Part shown: in pieces, positions 39,498 to 49,800 of the stretch
Layout of the letters: each line of letters opens with the position of its first letter
Position numbering within the stretch: position 1 is the stretch's first letter
Assembly (NCBI RefSeq): GCF_900142545.1
Contig: NZ_FRBF01000006.1
Location: forward strand, 1 to 64,000
Source of the DNA: Fibrobacter sp. UWT2
GTDB lineage: Bacteria; Fibrobacterota; Fibrobacteria; Fibrobacterales; Fibrobacteraceae
DNA: 64,000 nucleotides
Reading direction: 5' to 3'
Translations under genes and position numbers: made by a program
Notes under the pieces: model-generated
What the model saw: the letters and a program-made list of their open reading frames with translations, nothing else
Told to the model about the DNA's origin: nothing
The model's database searches: none

Positions 39498-42400
39498 ATG
39501 GTTTTCAACAAAGAAATTGACTTTGAACATGCGCTCATTGAATTGCTGACGCATTACGGCTGGAAATCGGAGATTATCAAGAATCCGACCGAAAAAGACC
39601 TACTCCAAAATTGGGCAAACATTCTGTTCGAAAATAATCGCGGCATAGACCGCCTTAATGATTATCCGCTCACAGACGGCGAGATGCAGCAGATTATCGA
39701 ACAAATCAATAACCTGAAAACGCCCTTGCTCTTAAACGGCTTTATTAACGGTGGCAGTGTCGCCATTACGCGAGACAATCCTGATGATGCCGCCCATTTT
39801 GGCAAAGAAGTTTCTTTGAAAATCTATGACCGTCTTGAAATTCAAGGTGGTCAAAGCCGCTATCAAATCGCGGAACAACCCAAGTTCCCGACAAAATCGA
39901 AAATTCTCAATGACCGTCGCGGCGACCTGATGCTCCTTGTCAACGGAATGCCTGTCGTCCATATAGAACTCAAAAAGAGTGGTGTTCCTGTAAGCCAGGC
40001 AGCCTATCAAATCGAAAAATATGCGAACGAGGGAATTTTTTCAGGGCTATTTGCGCTGGTGCAAATCTTTGTCGCCATGAATCCTGACGAAACATTGTAT
40101 TTCGCGAATCCCGGCCCCGAAGGGAAATTCAATCCCGACTTCTATTTTCATTGGGCGGATTTCAACAACGAGCCCATCAATGACTGGAAAGATATTGCAT
40201 CTTCATTGCTTTCTATTCCGATGGTTCATTGGATGGTTGGTTTTTACACCGTTGCCGACGGCTCCGATGGCATATTGAAAGTCATGCGCAGCTATCAATA
40301 TTATGCTGCAAGAGAAATTTCTACCAAGGTGAAAAGTATCAAGTGGGAAGGAGACGACCAGCTTGGCGGCTACATTTGGCACACGACCGGTTCCGGCAAA
40401 ACAATGACATCGTTCAAGTCGGCACAGCTCATCGCAACTTCGAAAGATGCTGACAAGGTTGTTTTCTTGATGGACCGAATTGAACTCGGAACGCAGTCGC
40501 TCAAGGAATACCGCAACTTTGCGGGGGCTGGGCTTTCGGAACAGCAAAAGGCAAATACTGTCCAAGAAACCGAAGATACGGTGGTGCTTATCGGAAAACT
40601 CAAGAGCGATAATCCCGCCGATACGCTGATAGTGACGTCCATTCAAAAAATGAGCAATGTCAGCGAAGATTTCAAAAAACTGAAAGCGACTGACTTGGCG
40701 GTTATCACTTCAAAGCGGATTGTCTTTATCGTTGACGAATGTCACCGCTCTGTTTTCGGAGATATGCTGTTGACCATCAAGCACACTTTCCCGAAAGCGA
40801 TATTCTTCGGATTTACAGGAACGCCCATTCAAGACGAAAACCAGGTTCAAAAGAATACGACGGCAACCGTATTTGGCAATGAACTCCATCGCTACAGCAT
40901 TGCAGATGGCATCCGCGATGGAAACGTTCTCGGCTTTGACCCTTATAAGGTATTGACCTTTGCTGACGATGATTTACGAACTCAAGTGGCTTTGGAACAG
41001 GCGAAGGCAAAAACAGTAGAAGAGGCTTTTGCAAACTCTGCAAAGAAAAAGAAATTTTTGGAATTCAAGAATAAAGTTCCAATGGCCGGGCATTATGAAA
41101 GTGACGGTTCCTATACAAAGGGAATTGAGGATTATGTCCCGCTCGTTCAATACAGAACTGAAGTTCATCAATCTAAAGTTGTCGAAGACATCCTGAAAAA
41201 TTGGTTTGTCCTTTCGCAGAATGGTAAATTCCACGCCATTTTTGCTACCAGTAGTATTCCCGAAGCCTTGGAATATTACAAGCGGATTAAAGCAGTAAAA
41301 CCCGATTTGAAGGTAACCGCCCTTTTTGATCCGAGTATCGATAATGAGGATGGTGCAACAATCAAGGAAAACGGCCTGAAGGAATTGATTGAAGATTATA
41401 ATGAGCGTTATAATCAAAAGTTCACGATTCCCACTTGGGCGAAAATGAAAAAGGATATCGCCGCAAGGCTTGCGCACAAGAAGCCTTACGAACGGATAGA
41501 ACGTGAGCCTGAAAAACAAATAGATTTGTTGATTGTCGTCAACCAAATGCTGACAGGATTTGATTCCAAATGGATAAACACTTTGTACTTGGATAAAATT
41601 CTTGAATACGCCAATGTGATTCAGGCATTCTCCCGCACGAATAGGTTGTTCGGAAAAGACGAAAAACCGTTCGGAACAATCAAGTATTACAGAAAACCGC
41701 ATACCATGGAAAAGAATATCGAGGCTGCGGTAAAATTGTATTCCGGCAACAAACCCCTGGGCCTTTTTGCACAAAGATTGGGGAAGAACTTGTTGTTGAT
41801 GAACTCTTTCTTCGCCCAAATTAAAGACTTGTTTGAACTAGCGGGAATACCGAATTTTGAAAAGCTTCCTGAAGATCCTGCCGAAAGGAAGAAATTCGCA
41901 AGCCTTTTCAAGGAATTTAACGACTACTTGGCTGCCGCAAGAATTCAAGGTTTTACTTGGGACAAATTGACATATAAGGTTGAAGTAGACAATTCTGGCA
42001 AAAAGCAGGAAATAACGCTCGCGTTAAACGAGACGACATATTTGATTTTTGCTATGCGTTACAAGGAATTGTTTAGCGGAAAAAGTGGCTCTGGTAGCGA
42101 CGACGTCCCTTATGATATCGACGGCTATTTAACTACGATTGATACCGGCAAAATCGATTCAGATTATATGAATTCCCGATTTGAAAAATTTTTCAAGTTG
42201 CTGCAAACTAAAGGTGTTGATGCGGATGATTTGGAAAAAGCCGAAGCCGAATTGCATAAGACTTTCGCCACGCTCACACAAGAAGAACAGAAATATGCGG
42301 ACATGTTCTTGCACGACATCCAAAGTGGCGATGTGAAACCGGAAAAAGGTAAGACGCTACGGGATTACATCACGGATTATATGGGCAAAGCTCACGACGA

Positions 42401-42659
42401 TAAAATCCATCGTTTTGCTAAAACATTTGGATTTGATGAAAAAATGCTCCGTGTCTTGATGTCCCAGGATGTTAACGCGGCAAACATCAACGAATACGGT
42501 CGATTAGACGCGCTGAAAAATTCTGTCAAGGATACCAGTGCGGCAGCCCGCTATTTTGAAAATACCAGCGGTCGAAAATTATCAATCCCCAAAGTTAAAA
42601 TCAAACTCGACGATTATCTCCGAAAATTCATCCTCGAGGGCGGATTTGATTTGGAGTAG
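39498..42659 (+). CDS. hsdR: Type I restriction endonuclease/translocase HsdR
   Basis: This 1053-residue motor-nuclease has an N-terminal nuclease domain with the PD-(D/E)xK core DRRGDLMLLVNGMPVVHIELKK (about residues 135-157). The superfamily 2 helicase motor shows Walker A GSGKT near 298, Walker B DECHR near 413 and TGTP near 440. A C-terminal helical region binds the methylase core. It translocates DNA and cuts unmethylated targets. It begins 8 bp after hsdS with no frame damage, so the system appears intact. Confidence 0.93.
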   Translation: MVFNKEIDFEHALIELLTHYGWKSEIIKNPTEKDLLQNWANILFENNRGIDRLNDYPLTDGEMQQIIEQINNLKTPLLLNGFINGGSVAITRDNPDDAAHFGKEVSLKIYDRLEIQGGQSRYQIAEQPKFPTKSKILNDRRGDLMLLVNGMPVVHIELKKSGVPVSQAAYQIEKYANEGIFSGLFALVQIFVAMNPDETLYFANPGPEGKFNPDFYFHWADFNNEPINDWKDIASSLLSIPMVHWMVGFYTVADGSDGILKVMRSYQYYAAREISTKVKSIKWEGDDQLGGYIWHTTGSGKTMTSFKSAQLIATSKDADKVVFLMDRIELGTQSLKEYRNFAGAGLSEQQKANTVQETEDTVVLIGKLKSDNPADTLIVTSIQKMSNVSEDFKKLKATDLAVITSKRIVFIVDECHRSVFGDMLLTIKHTFPKAIFFGFTGTPIQDENQVQKNTTATVFGNELHRYSIADGIRDGNVLGFDPYKVLTFADDDLRTQVALEQAKAKTVEEAFANSAKKKKFLEFKNKVPMAGHYESDGSYTKGIEDYVPLVQYRTEVHQSKVVEDILKNWFVLSQNGKFHAIFATSSIPEALEYYKRIKAVKPDLKVTALFDPSIDNEDGATIKENGLKELIEDYNERYNQKFTIPTWAKMKKDIAARLAHKKPYERIEREPEKQIDLLIVVNQMLTGFDSKWINTLYLDKILEYANVIQAFSRTNRLFGKDEKPFGTIKYYRKPHTMEKNIEAAVKLYSGNKPLGLFAQRLGKNLLLMNSFFAQIKDLFELAGIPNFEKLPEDPAERKKFASLFKEFNDYLAAARIQGFTWDKLTYKVEVDNSGKKQEITLALNETTYLIFAMRYKELFSGKSGSGSDDVPYDIDGYLTTIDTGKIDSDYMNSRFEKFFKLLQTKGVDADDLEKAEAELHKTFATLTQEEQKYADMFLHDIQSGDVKPEKGKTLRDYITDYMGKAHDDKIHRFAKTFGFDEKMLRVLMSQDVNAANINEYGRLDALKNSVKDTSAAARYFENTSGRKLSIPKVKIKLDDYLRKFILEGGFDLE

Positions 42660-42795
42660 ATGCTAAATGTATTTTAGAACGGTTTTTATCGCCGTTTCAG
42701 AATTTGTACAATTCTGGATTGAAGCAATAGTTGTTCAGTGTTTGTTGTTTTTGTGTAATAGGAGTTTAATATTCTCTTTACTGTTAGGAGTTGCT

Positions 42796-43386
42796 ATGAA
42801 AAAAAGTCCTCTTTCCGTATTTATTATTCGTTTATTCCCTTTTTGGGGAATAGCAGTTATGATTGTAGTTGCTAAGTATTGCGATACAGAAGGTGCTGTT
42901 ATAAATTGTGGAGTGGCGCTTGCAACATTTTATGCAGCTTTGGTTGCCTTATGGAAAGATGAATACAAGGAGTATTCTCAACGTCCTATTTTGACAATTG
43001 GGTTATCCGACAGATTTACAAATGTAAACGGACAAATTTGGCGTAGATTGGAGGTCAGCAATATAGGACGAGGTCTCGCAAAAAACGTTTCAATAAAGAT
43101 TTCTTGTGATGATCCGCAATTTGTTCCAATAAGATTGGTTTGGACTCATATAGAATTGCCGCTACAAAATATTGAACCGAATGATTGTGCTTTATGTGAT
43201 ATAGCTCGATTTCATGAGCAGGGCTTTTGTTTGCAAACGGAAGTTGATCCTGGTAATTCTTATACATCATTTGGCTTGGAAAGCAAAAATTTTAAATTGA
43301 CAATTAGTGCGGACAATTTTCCCAAAGTTGAAAAAGAGTTGAAAGTGAAATTTGTTGATGGAAAGTTTTTATGGGAATTGCGTTAG
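42796..43386 (+). CDS. AT-rich membrane protein after the restriction operon
   Basis: I do not recognise this 196-residue protein. Two N-terminal membrane helices (RLFPFWGIAVMIVVAKYC and GAVINCGVALATFYAALVAL) precede a cytoplasmic beta-rich domain with RPILTIGLSD and RRLEVSNIGRGLAKNVSIKI, similar in style to immunoglobulin-like domains of island membrane proteins. The ATG at 42796 has a GGAG site 5 bp upstream; an alternative start at 42667 would add a third hydrophobic segment. Base composition is clearly AT-rich, suggesting transfer with the restriction island. An accessory defence role is only a guess. Confidence 0.55.
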   Translation: MKKSPLSVFIIRLFPFWGIAVMIVVAKYCDTEGAVINCGVALATFYAALVALWKDEYKEYSQRPILTIGLSDRFTNVNGQIWRRLEVSNIGRGLAKNVSIKISCDDPQFVPIRLVWTHIELPLQNIEPNDCALCDIARFHEQGFCLQTEVDPGNSYTSFGLESKNFKLTISADNFPKVEKELKVKFVDGKFLWELR

Positions 43387-43403
43387 GGATAGTTACCCGA
43401 AGG

Positions 43404-43466
43404 GCCGAGACTACAGGCTCGGCGAGCGTAGCGAGTATAGCCCGACCCGGCGAGGGACGAGCCGGG
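43404..43466. repeat. GC-rich palindrome pair at the island edge
   Basis: GCCGAG/CTCGGC (43404-43423) and CCCGGC/GCCGGG (43446-43466) form two hairpins directly after the AT-rich gene. Confidence 0.5.
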
Positions 43467-43487
43467 AAACGCCCCCTTCGTAATGCA

Positions 43488-43510
43488 GTTGTCAAGGATT
43501 TCTTGACAAC
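43488..43510. other. Inverted repeat before dtxR copy 2
   Basis: GTTGTCAAG pairs perfectly with CTTGACAAC over five bases. No T-tract follows. It may be an operator or a weak terminator of the island. Confidence 0.45.
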
Positions 43511-43540
43511 TGTTGCAAAAATACCCCCATTTCCCGCAGT

Positions 43541-43588
43541 TTAGCCTTTACTAATTAGCCGAGGCTTTCTAAATTTAGCTATGACTAA
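43541..43588. promoter_or_regulatory. Two DtxR/IdeR-type boxes before dtxR copy 2
   Basis: TTAG-CCTTTA-CTAA (43541-43554) and TTAG-CTATGA-CTAA (43575-43588) match the TTAG-N6-CTAA core. They precede the second dtxR-feoA-feoB operon by 38-86 bp. Confidence 0.68.
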
Positions 43589-43626
43589 TATATAAGGTGT
43601 GTTTTTCATCTAATCGGAGCCGTCCT

Positions 43627-44046
43627 ATGGAACAAGTAAAGTTAAGCCAGAGCCTTGAAGACTACTTGGAAATGGTGCACATGCTGCGCCTTGCAAACGG
43701 GATTGCCCGTGTCCGCGACATTGCAGCGGCGCTCAAGGTCAAGATGCCGTCGGTGGCGAAGGCGGTAATCGAACTCAAGAAGCTCGGCCTTGTGACGCAG
43801 GAGCCTTACAGCGGCATCGAACTCACGTCGGAAGGTGCGCTTGTGGCGTCCCAGATTTTGAACCGTCACATTCTGCTGAAGAGTTTCTTGATCAAGCTCG
43901 GCGTGTCCGAGGCGATTGCCGACAAGGACGCCTGCTGCATGGAGCACATTCTTTCGGCGGAGACTCTCGAAAAAATCGAGGAGTTTGTGAACACGCCCAG
44001 TGAACCGTCGAAAAAGTCGAAGACCGCTAAATCTACGAAAAAGTAA
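43627..44046 (+). CDS. DtxR-family metal-dependent repressor (copy 2)
   Basis: The 139-residue paralogue of the 28.9 kb regulator shares most residues, including the same hybrid ligands Asp12, Glu15, His81, Cys103, Glu106 and His107 (here ACCMEH, with an extra Cys104). The winged helix recognition region differs little (KMPSVAKAVIELKK), so both regulators probably bind the same TTAG-N6-CTAA boxes. The ATG at 43627 is preferred over an upstream in-frame start. It heads a second feoA-feoB operon. Confidence 0.87.
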   Translation: MEQVKLSQSLEDYLEMVHMLRLANGIARVRDIAAALKVKMPSVAKAVIELKKLGLVTQEPYSGIELTSEGALVASQILNRHILLKSFLIKLGVSEAIADKDACCMEHILSAETLEKIEEFVNTPSEPSKKSKTAKSTKK

Positions 44047-44057
44047 ATCGTTGGTGT

Positions 44058-44297
44058 ATGAATAACGAACCGAAGTTTTCGGAACTTAAAAAAGGCGACA
44101 AGGCCGAAATTATTGGATACAACACGGGTGATTCTCAGTACAAGTCCAAACTTTTGTCGATGGGGCTTGTGCGCGGCGTGGTGCTGCAGGTTTTGCAGGT
44201 GGCACCGCTCGGCGACCCGGTCGAGGTGAGCGTGCTTTCGTACAGGCTTTCGCTCCGTAAACAAGAGGCTAACGTACTCAAGTTGAGGAGAGTCTGA
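44058..44297 (+). CDS. feoA: FeoA-family protein (copy 3)
   Basis: This 79-residue FeoA closely resembles copy 2 over GDKAEIIGYNTGDSQYKSK, MGLVRGVVLQVLQ and VLSYRLSLRKQEA, but lacks the N-terminal cysteine motif. It is the small SH3-like cytoplasmic partner of FeoB. It starts 11 bp after the regulator and overlaps the feoB start by one base (TGATG), as in the other operon. Confidence 0.88.
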   Translation: MNNEPKFSELKKGDKAEIIGYNTGDSQYKSKLLSMGLVRGVVLQVLQVAPLGDPVEVSVLSYRLSLRKQEANVLKLRRV

Positions 44298-46624
44298 TGC
44301 CTATCGAGAAAGAAGTTTTCACGATTGCGATTGCAGGCAACCCGAACTGCGGAAAGACCGCTCTGTTCAACTCGTTGACCGGCTCAAACCAAATTGTGGG
44401 CAACTGGCCGGGCGTGACTGTCGAAAAAAAGGAAGGCCAGTTTAAGCTCGACAACCACACGATTCGCGTGGTGGACTTGCCGGGTATCTACGCGCTGTTT
44501 GCAAACTCCGAAGACGAGCGTGCTGCTCTCGATTACCTGCTCAAGGGCGAAGCGGATTTGGTCGTGAACATTCTGGATGCCACGAACCTGGAGCGCAACC
44601 TGTTCCTCACGAGCCAGCTGATGGAAAAGGGCGTGCCGATGGTCTTGGCGGTGAACATGATGGATATCGCGGCGAGTCGCGGCATCCATGTGGACCTGCA
44701 CAAGCTCGAAGAAATCCTCGGCGTGACGGCGATTGGCCTCACGGCGGTTTCGCCCAAGAGTTGCGAAGGCTTCGTGAACGATTTGCACAAACTGCTGCAT
44801 AACAGCCGCGAGCTTCCGCTCCCGAAGGCGGTCAAGCATTCCGAAGTCCTGGAAAAGCTGATTGAAGAAATTGCGGTGCCGCTCAAGCCCGTAGCCGACA
44901 AACTAGGGGCAAGCCCGCGCTGGACGGCGGTGCAGTATCTGGAGCATAGCGGACGAGTGCTGGAACTTGCCGACGAACTCGGTGTCGAAATCCCGCACGA
45001 CAAGATTGAAGAAGACTTGGGCGAAGAGGTGGAATTTGCATTGGCCGATTCCCGCTATTCCTATGCCCGCGATATCGCCAAGGCGGTGATTCGCGACAAC
45101 ACCAACAAGCGCACACGAACGGACAAACTCGACAAGCTCTTCTTGAACCGCATCTTGGGAATCCCGCTTTTCCTCATTGCCATGTATCTGGTGTTCTGGT
45201 TTGCGGTGAAGATCGGCAGCGCGTTTATCGATTTCTTCGACATTTTGTTCGGTGGAATTTTCGTGGACGGCATGACGGAACTGTTGACGAAGATTGGCGC
45301 TCCGGGCGTTGTCGTGGCGCTGTTGGCGAACGGCATCGGTACGGGCATCCAGACGGTATCGACGTTCATTCCGGTCATCTTCTTCATGTTCCTTTGCCTT
45401 TCGTTCCTTGAAGATTCCGGCTATATGTCGCGTGCGGCGTTTGTGGCGGATCGCTTTATGCGGTTCCTCGGGCTCCCGGGAAAGGCTTTCGTGCCGATGA
45501 TTGTGGGCTTTGGCTGCTCGGTGCCTGCGCTCATGGGCACGCGTACGCTCGAAAACAAGCGTGAAAGGTTCCTTACTTTGTTCCTGGTGCCGTTCATGAG
45601 CTGCGGCGCTCGCCTCCCGGTGTATGCGCTGTTTGGCGCGGCGTTCTTCGGCGAAAGCGCAGGGACGCTCGTGTTCGGAATTTACTTGACGGGCATCGTT
45701 ATTGCGTTGATTTATGGCCTGCTTTTGCGCCATACGCTTTTCATGGGCAAGGAATCGACGTTTATCATGGAACTGCCGCCATACCATCTGCCCAAGGTGC
45801 GTAACCTTTTCCGCCACGCATGGCTCCGCCTCAAAGAATTCGTTTTCCGCGCGGGTAAGGTCGTGCTCATTATGGTGACGGTGCTCGGCTTTATGGGTTC
45901 CGTCGGTACTGACGGTAGTTTCGGTAACGACAACAACGAAAAGTCGGTGCTGAGTGCCGTGGGTACGGTGATTACGCCGGTGTTTGAACCTTTCGGAGTC
46001 GAACGCGACAACTGGCCCGCTTCGGTGGCTCTTTTTACGGGGCTCTTCGCAAAAGAGGCGATTGTCGGAACGCTCAATTCGTTGTACGCCATCGAGGGTA
46101 CGGGCGACGCTAACGCTACTAACGTTGCTGAAAAAGCGGGGGAGGCTGCCGCTGCCGAAACCGCTGCGGACGAAGGCTTTAGCCTGAAATCTACGGTAAA
46201 AGAAGCTCTCGTAAGCATCCCCGCGAACTTAGTGGAAGTCTTTACCTCCATTGCGAACCCGCTGGGAGTCAAGGCTGCGATTGAAGAATCCGAAGGTGCT
46301 GGAAACGAAGGCGCGTACAAGACCATGCAGGCGCATTTCAACCTGGGGCGTTTCCAGGTGTTGGCATACTTACTATTTATATTGCTCTACGTGCCGTGTC
46401 TTGCTGCCATGGGAACCGCCTTCCGTGAACTCGGGCGCTTCTACGGAACGCTCATGATGGTGTTTCAGACGGTTATCGGCTGGAGTCTCTCGGTGCTGTT
46501 CTTCCAGGTGACCTGCGGACATTCCATCGCGCTGATTGTGACCTCGGTGGTGCTCCTCGCCGGTGTGGTCGTGAGCCTCATTTTGATCGGTCGCGATCAA
46601 CGCAAGAAGAAAGTGTTTGAATGA
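44297..46624 (+). CDS. feoB: Ferrous iron transporter FeoB (copy 3)
   Basis: The 775-residue FeoB is of normal length. It has G1 GNPNCGKT, G3 DLPGI and G4 NMMD, the helical spacer domain, and membrane motifs FGCSVPALMGTRTLE and LLYVPCLAAMG. The loop before the last helices contains a modest Ala-rich segment (EKAGEAAAAETAADEG) where copy 2 carries long acidic insertions. It is closely related to copy 2 and more distant from copy 1. It ends the operon; gltB follows after 223 bp with its own sigma-54 promoter. Confidence 0.93.
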   Translation: MPIEKEVFTIAIAGNPNCGKTALFNSLTGSNQIVGNWPGVTVEKKEGQFKLDNHTIRVVDLPGIYALFANSEDERAALDYLLKGEADLVVNILDATNLERNLFLTSQLMEKGVPMVLAVNMMDIAASRGIHVDLHKLEEILGVTAIGLTAVSPKSCEGFVNDLHKLLHNSRELPLPKAVKHSEVLEKLIEEIAVPLKPVADKLGASPRWTAVQYLEHSGRVLELADELGVEIPHDKIEEDLGEEVEFALADSRYSYARDIAKAVIRDNTNKRTRTDKLDKLFLNRILGIPLFLIAMYLVFWFAVKIGSAFIDFFDILFGGIFVDGMTELLTKIGAPGVVVALLANGIGTGIQTVSTFIPVIFFMFLCLSFLEDSGYMSRAAFVADRFMRFLGLPGKAFVPMIVGFGCSVPALMGTRTLENKRERFLTLFLVPFMSCGARLPVYALFGAAFFGESAGTLVFGIYLTGIVIALIYGLLLRHTLFMGKESTFIMELPPYHLPKVRNLFRHAWLRLKEFVFRAGKVVLIMVTVLGFMGSVGTDGSFGNDNNEKSVLSAVGTVITPVFEPFGVERDNWPASVALFTGLFAKEAIVGTLNSLYAIEGTGDANATNVAEKAGEAAAAETAADEGFSLKSTVKEALVSIPANLVEVFTSIANPLGVKAAIEESEGAGNEGAYKTMQAHFNLGRFQVLAYLLFILLYVPCLAAMGTAFRELGRFYGTLMMVFQTVIGWSLSVLFFQVTCGHSIALIVTSVVLLAGVVVSLILIGRDQRKKKVFE

Positions 46625-46794
46625 CGCCCTTTTTCGCTCGATTTGCGTCTGATTTAAGGGTATTTACGGAATTTGTAAAAACGCTGTAATTCTTTACAAT
46701 TTTTGAAATCAAAAATTTAGCCTAATTCTGGAATTCGGCTTTTGTTTTACATTTTTGACCGCTTTTTCAATAATTGACGGGTGATTTTGTCCGT

Positions 46795-46812
46795 TTGGCA
46801 CGGATTTTGCAA
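46795..46812 (+). promoter_or_regulatory. Sigma-54 promoter of gltB
   Basis: TTGGCACGGATTTTGCAA matches TGGCAC-N5-TTGCA. The predicted transcript starts near 46821, 27 bp before the gltB ATG. This fits nitrogen control of glutamate synthase. Confidence 0.82.
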
Positions 46813-46847
46813 ATACGGAGCGCAAAAAAGTAAAACAAGGATTATTT

Positions 46848-49800
46848 ATGAACGCTCAAGCACTTTACGATCCGGCCAACGAACACGACGCCTGCGGTGT
46901 CGGCCTAGTTGCCAATATTAATAATGTTGCCTCGCACCAGATTGTGTTGCAGGGTATTACGGTCTTGAAAAGGCTCATGCACCGCGGTGCGGCTAGTAGC
47001 GACCCTGAAACGGGTGATGGCGCTGGCCTTTTGCTTTCTATGCCGCATAAGTTCTTCCGCAAGCTGTACCCGAATCTTCCGGCCCGTTACGGCGTGGCCA
47101 TGTACTTTGTCGAAAATACGCTTGCCGCCGACGCCCTGGATGCCGAAATCAAGCGTGTTGCCGAATCTGAAGGTGTAGATGTCATTCAGTTCCGCGAAGT
47201 TCCGGTGAACCCCGCTACCATCGGTCACACGGCCCGCGAAACCTTGCCGCATATTCGCCAGGTGTTCTTTGACGGCTCCAAGTTCAAGACCAACGAAGAA
47301 TTCGATATCAAGCTTTACGTGGTGCGCCGCCTGGTCGAAAAGACCTGCAAGGGCGTGTATGTTTGCAGCTGCAGCCGCAAGAGCATCGTTTACAAGGGTC
47401 TGTTGCTTGCAAGCCAGATCGAAGGCTTCTATAAGGATCTGAACGACCTCGATTTTGAAAGCCCCTTGGCTCTCGTGCACCAGCGTTATTCTACCAATAC
47501 GTTCCCGACTTGGCCGCTGGCTCACCCGTTCCGCTACCTCGCTCACAACGGTGAAATCAACACCCTGCGCGGTAACCTGAACAGTCTGCGTGCCCGTGAA
47601 CCGCTCCTGAAGAGCGAAGTCATCGGTGACGATTTGCCGAAGCTCTTGCCGCTCATTATGCCGGGCCAGAGCGACTCTGCTAGCCTCGATAACATGTTTG
47701 AGCTTCTCGTCGCTGCGGGTCGTAGCCTCCCGCATGCGATGATGATGCTCTTGCCGCAGGCTTGGGGCCAGAAGCATTACCTGGGTCGCGACGTGCGTGG
47801 CTTCTTTGAATACGAATCCATGCTTATGGAGCCGTGGGATGGCCCTGCCGCCGTCGCTTTCTCTGATGGTGTGAACGCCGGTGCAATCCTTGACCGCAAC
47901 GGCCTTCGTCCGGCACGTTACACTTTGTGTAAAGACGGTCTCTTCGTGATGGCCTCTGAAACGGGCGTGCTCGACCTGCAGGATGACGAAGTCGAAGAAA
48001 AGGGCCGCCTCAAACCCGGTGAAATCATCTACCTCGATCTCGAAAATCACCACATCTTGAAGAACGCCGAAATGAAGGCTTACGTGGCCCGTAGCAAGCC
48101 GTACCGCCGCTGGGTCGCCGAAAACAAGATGAGCGTTCGTGGCCTCTTTATCGAAATCAACCCGGCCGATGTTCCTGACGATATTCTGGTGCAGCAGAAG
48201 CGCTTCGGTTACTCTGCCGAAGACCTCTCCATCATTTTGCAGCCCATGGCCAAGAACGGTGCAGAACCTATCGGTTCTATGGGTAACGACGCCGCTCTCG
48301 CCGTGCTTTCTGACAAGCCGCAGCCGCTGTTCAACTACTTTAAGCAGCTCTTTGCCCAGGTCACAAACCCGCCGATTGACCCGATTCGTGAAGAATTGGT
48401 GATGAGCCTTACGACCTACATCGGTAACCACGGCAACATACTCGAAGAAACTCCGGAGCAGGCGCACCTCATCAAGATTCCGCGCCCGATCGTGACCGAA
48501 GACGAAATCCGCCGCTTTGAAAACATCGGCGATAAGGCCTTCAAGGCCAAGGAACTCAAGATGCAGTTCCCGCTCGGTGGCAATGGGGAAGTCCTGGAAG
48601 CTGCCTTGCAGAACCTCGCTGGCGATGCTGTGCGTGCCGTGAATGATGGTTTCGATATCATCGTTCTGACCGATAAGAACATCGATTGGGGTTACGTGCC
48701 TATTCCGTCGCTGCTTGCCACGGCCAGCGTGAACCGCGCCCTTGTGGAAGCCGGTGTACGTCCTGAAATCGGTCTGGTGGTGCAGTCTGGCGAAGTCCGC
48801 GAAGTCATGCACTTTGCCTTGTTGCTCGGTTTCGGTGCCACGGTCATCAACCCGTATTTGGCCTTCCAGAGCATTACCAACATGTGCCACAACGGCGACC
48901 TCGATGTCGATCCGGTGACGGCTGCCGCCAACTACGTGAAGGCTGTGGACAAGGGCCTCCTCAAGATTATGTCGAAGATGGGTATTTCTACCCTTCGTAG
49001 CTACCGCAGCGCCCAGATTTTCGAAGCGGTCGGCCTGAACAAGGAACTCGTCGAAAAGTTCCTGCCGGGAACCGCAAGCCGCATCGAAGGTATCGGCCTC
49101 GAAGAAATCGCAACCGAAGTGGGCGAACGCCAGAAGATCGCCTTTGCCGATGCAAGCAAGGTGCTTCAGTCCGGCGGCCAGTACGCTTACCGCAAGGAAG
49201 GCGAAAAGCACTTGTGGACTCCGCAGTCCTTGGCGGCGTTCCGTCAGGCTGTGCAGGGTGGCGACTACGAAAAGTTCAAGGTTTACAGCAAGCTGATTAA
49301 CGATCAGTCTGAACGCCAGGCAACGCTCCGCGGCCTCTTCAAGTTCAAGGAAGCGGCTCCGATTGATATTTCCGAAGTCGAAAGCCGCGAATCCATTGTC
49401 AAGCACTTTGTGGCAGGCGCTATGAGCCTTGGTTCTTTGAGCCCTGAAGCTCACGAAACCATCGCTATCGCCATGAACCGCATCGGTGCCATGAGCAACT
49501 GCGGTGAAGGTGGTGAAGACCCGGATCGCGATACTCCGGCTCCGAACGGTGATATCCGTAGCTCTGCTATCCGCCAGATTGCTTCGGGCCGCTTTGGTGT
49601 CACGATTGACTACCTGCGCCACGCAAAGGATTTGCAGATCAAGATGGCTCAGGGTGCAAAGCCCGGTGAAGGTGGCCAGCTGCCGGCTCACAAGGTGAAC
49701 GACTTTGTGGCTCGCATCCGTCACAGTACGCCGAATGTGTCGTTGATTTCTCCTCCGCCGCATCATGATATTTACTCTATCGAAGACTTGGCTCAGCTCA

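Noticed and set aside
42648-42659. GATTTGGAGTAG at the hsdR end, resembling the TTTGGAGTAGAA motif
   Set aside because: It encodes Asp-Leu-Glu-stop of hsdR, and the upstream CGGNTTTTT block is missing.
36000-43000. The 34-43 kb island considered as a prophage
   Set aside because: No integrase, capsid, portal, terminase or attachment-site repeats were seen.
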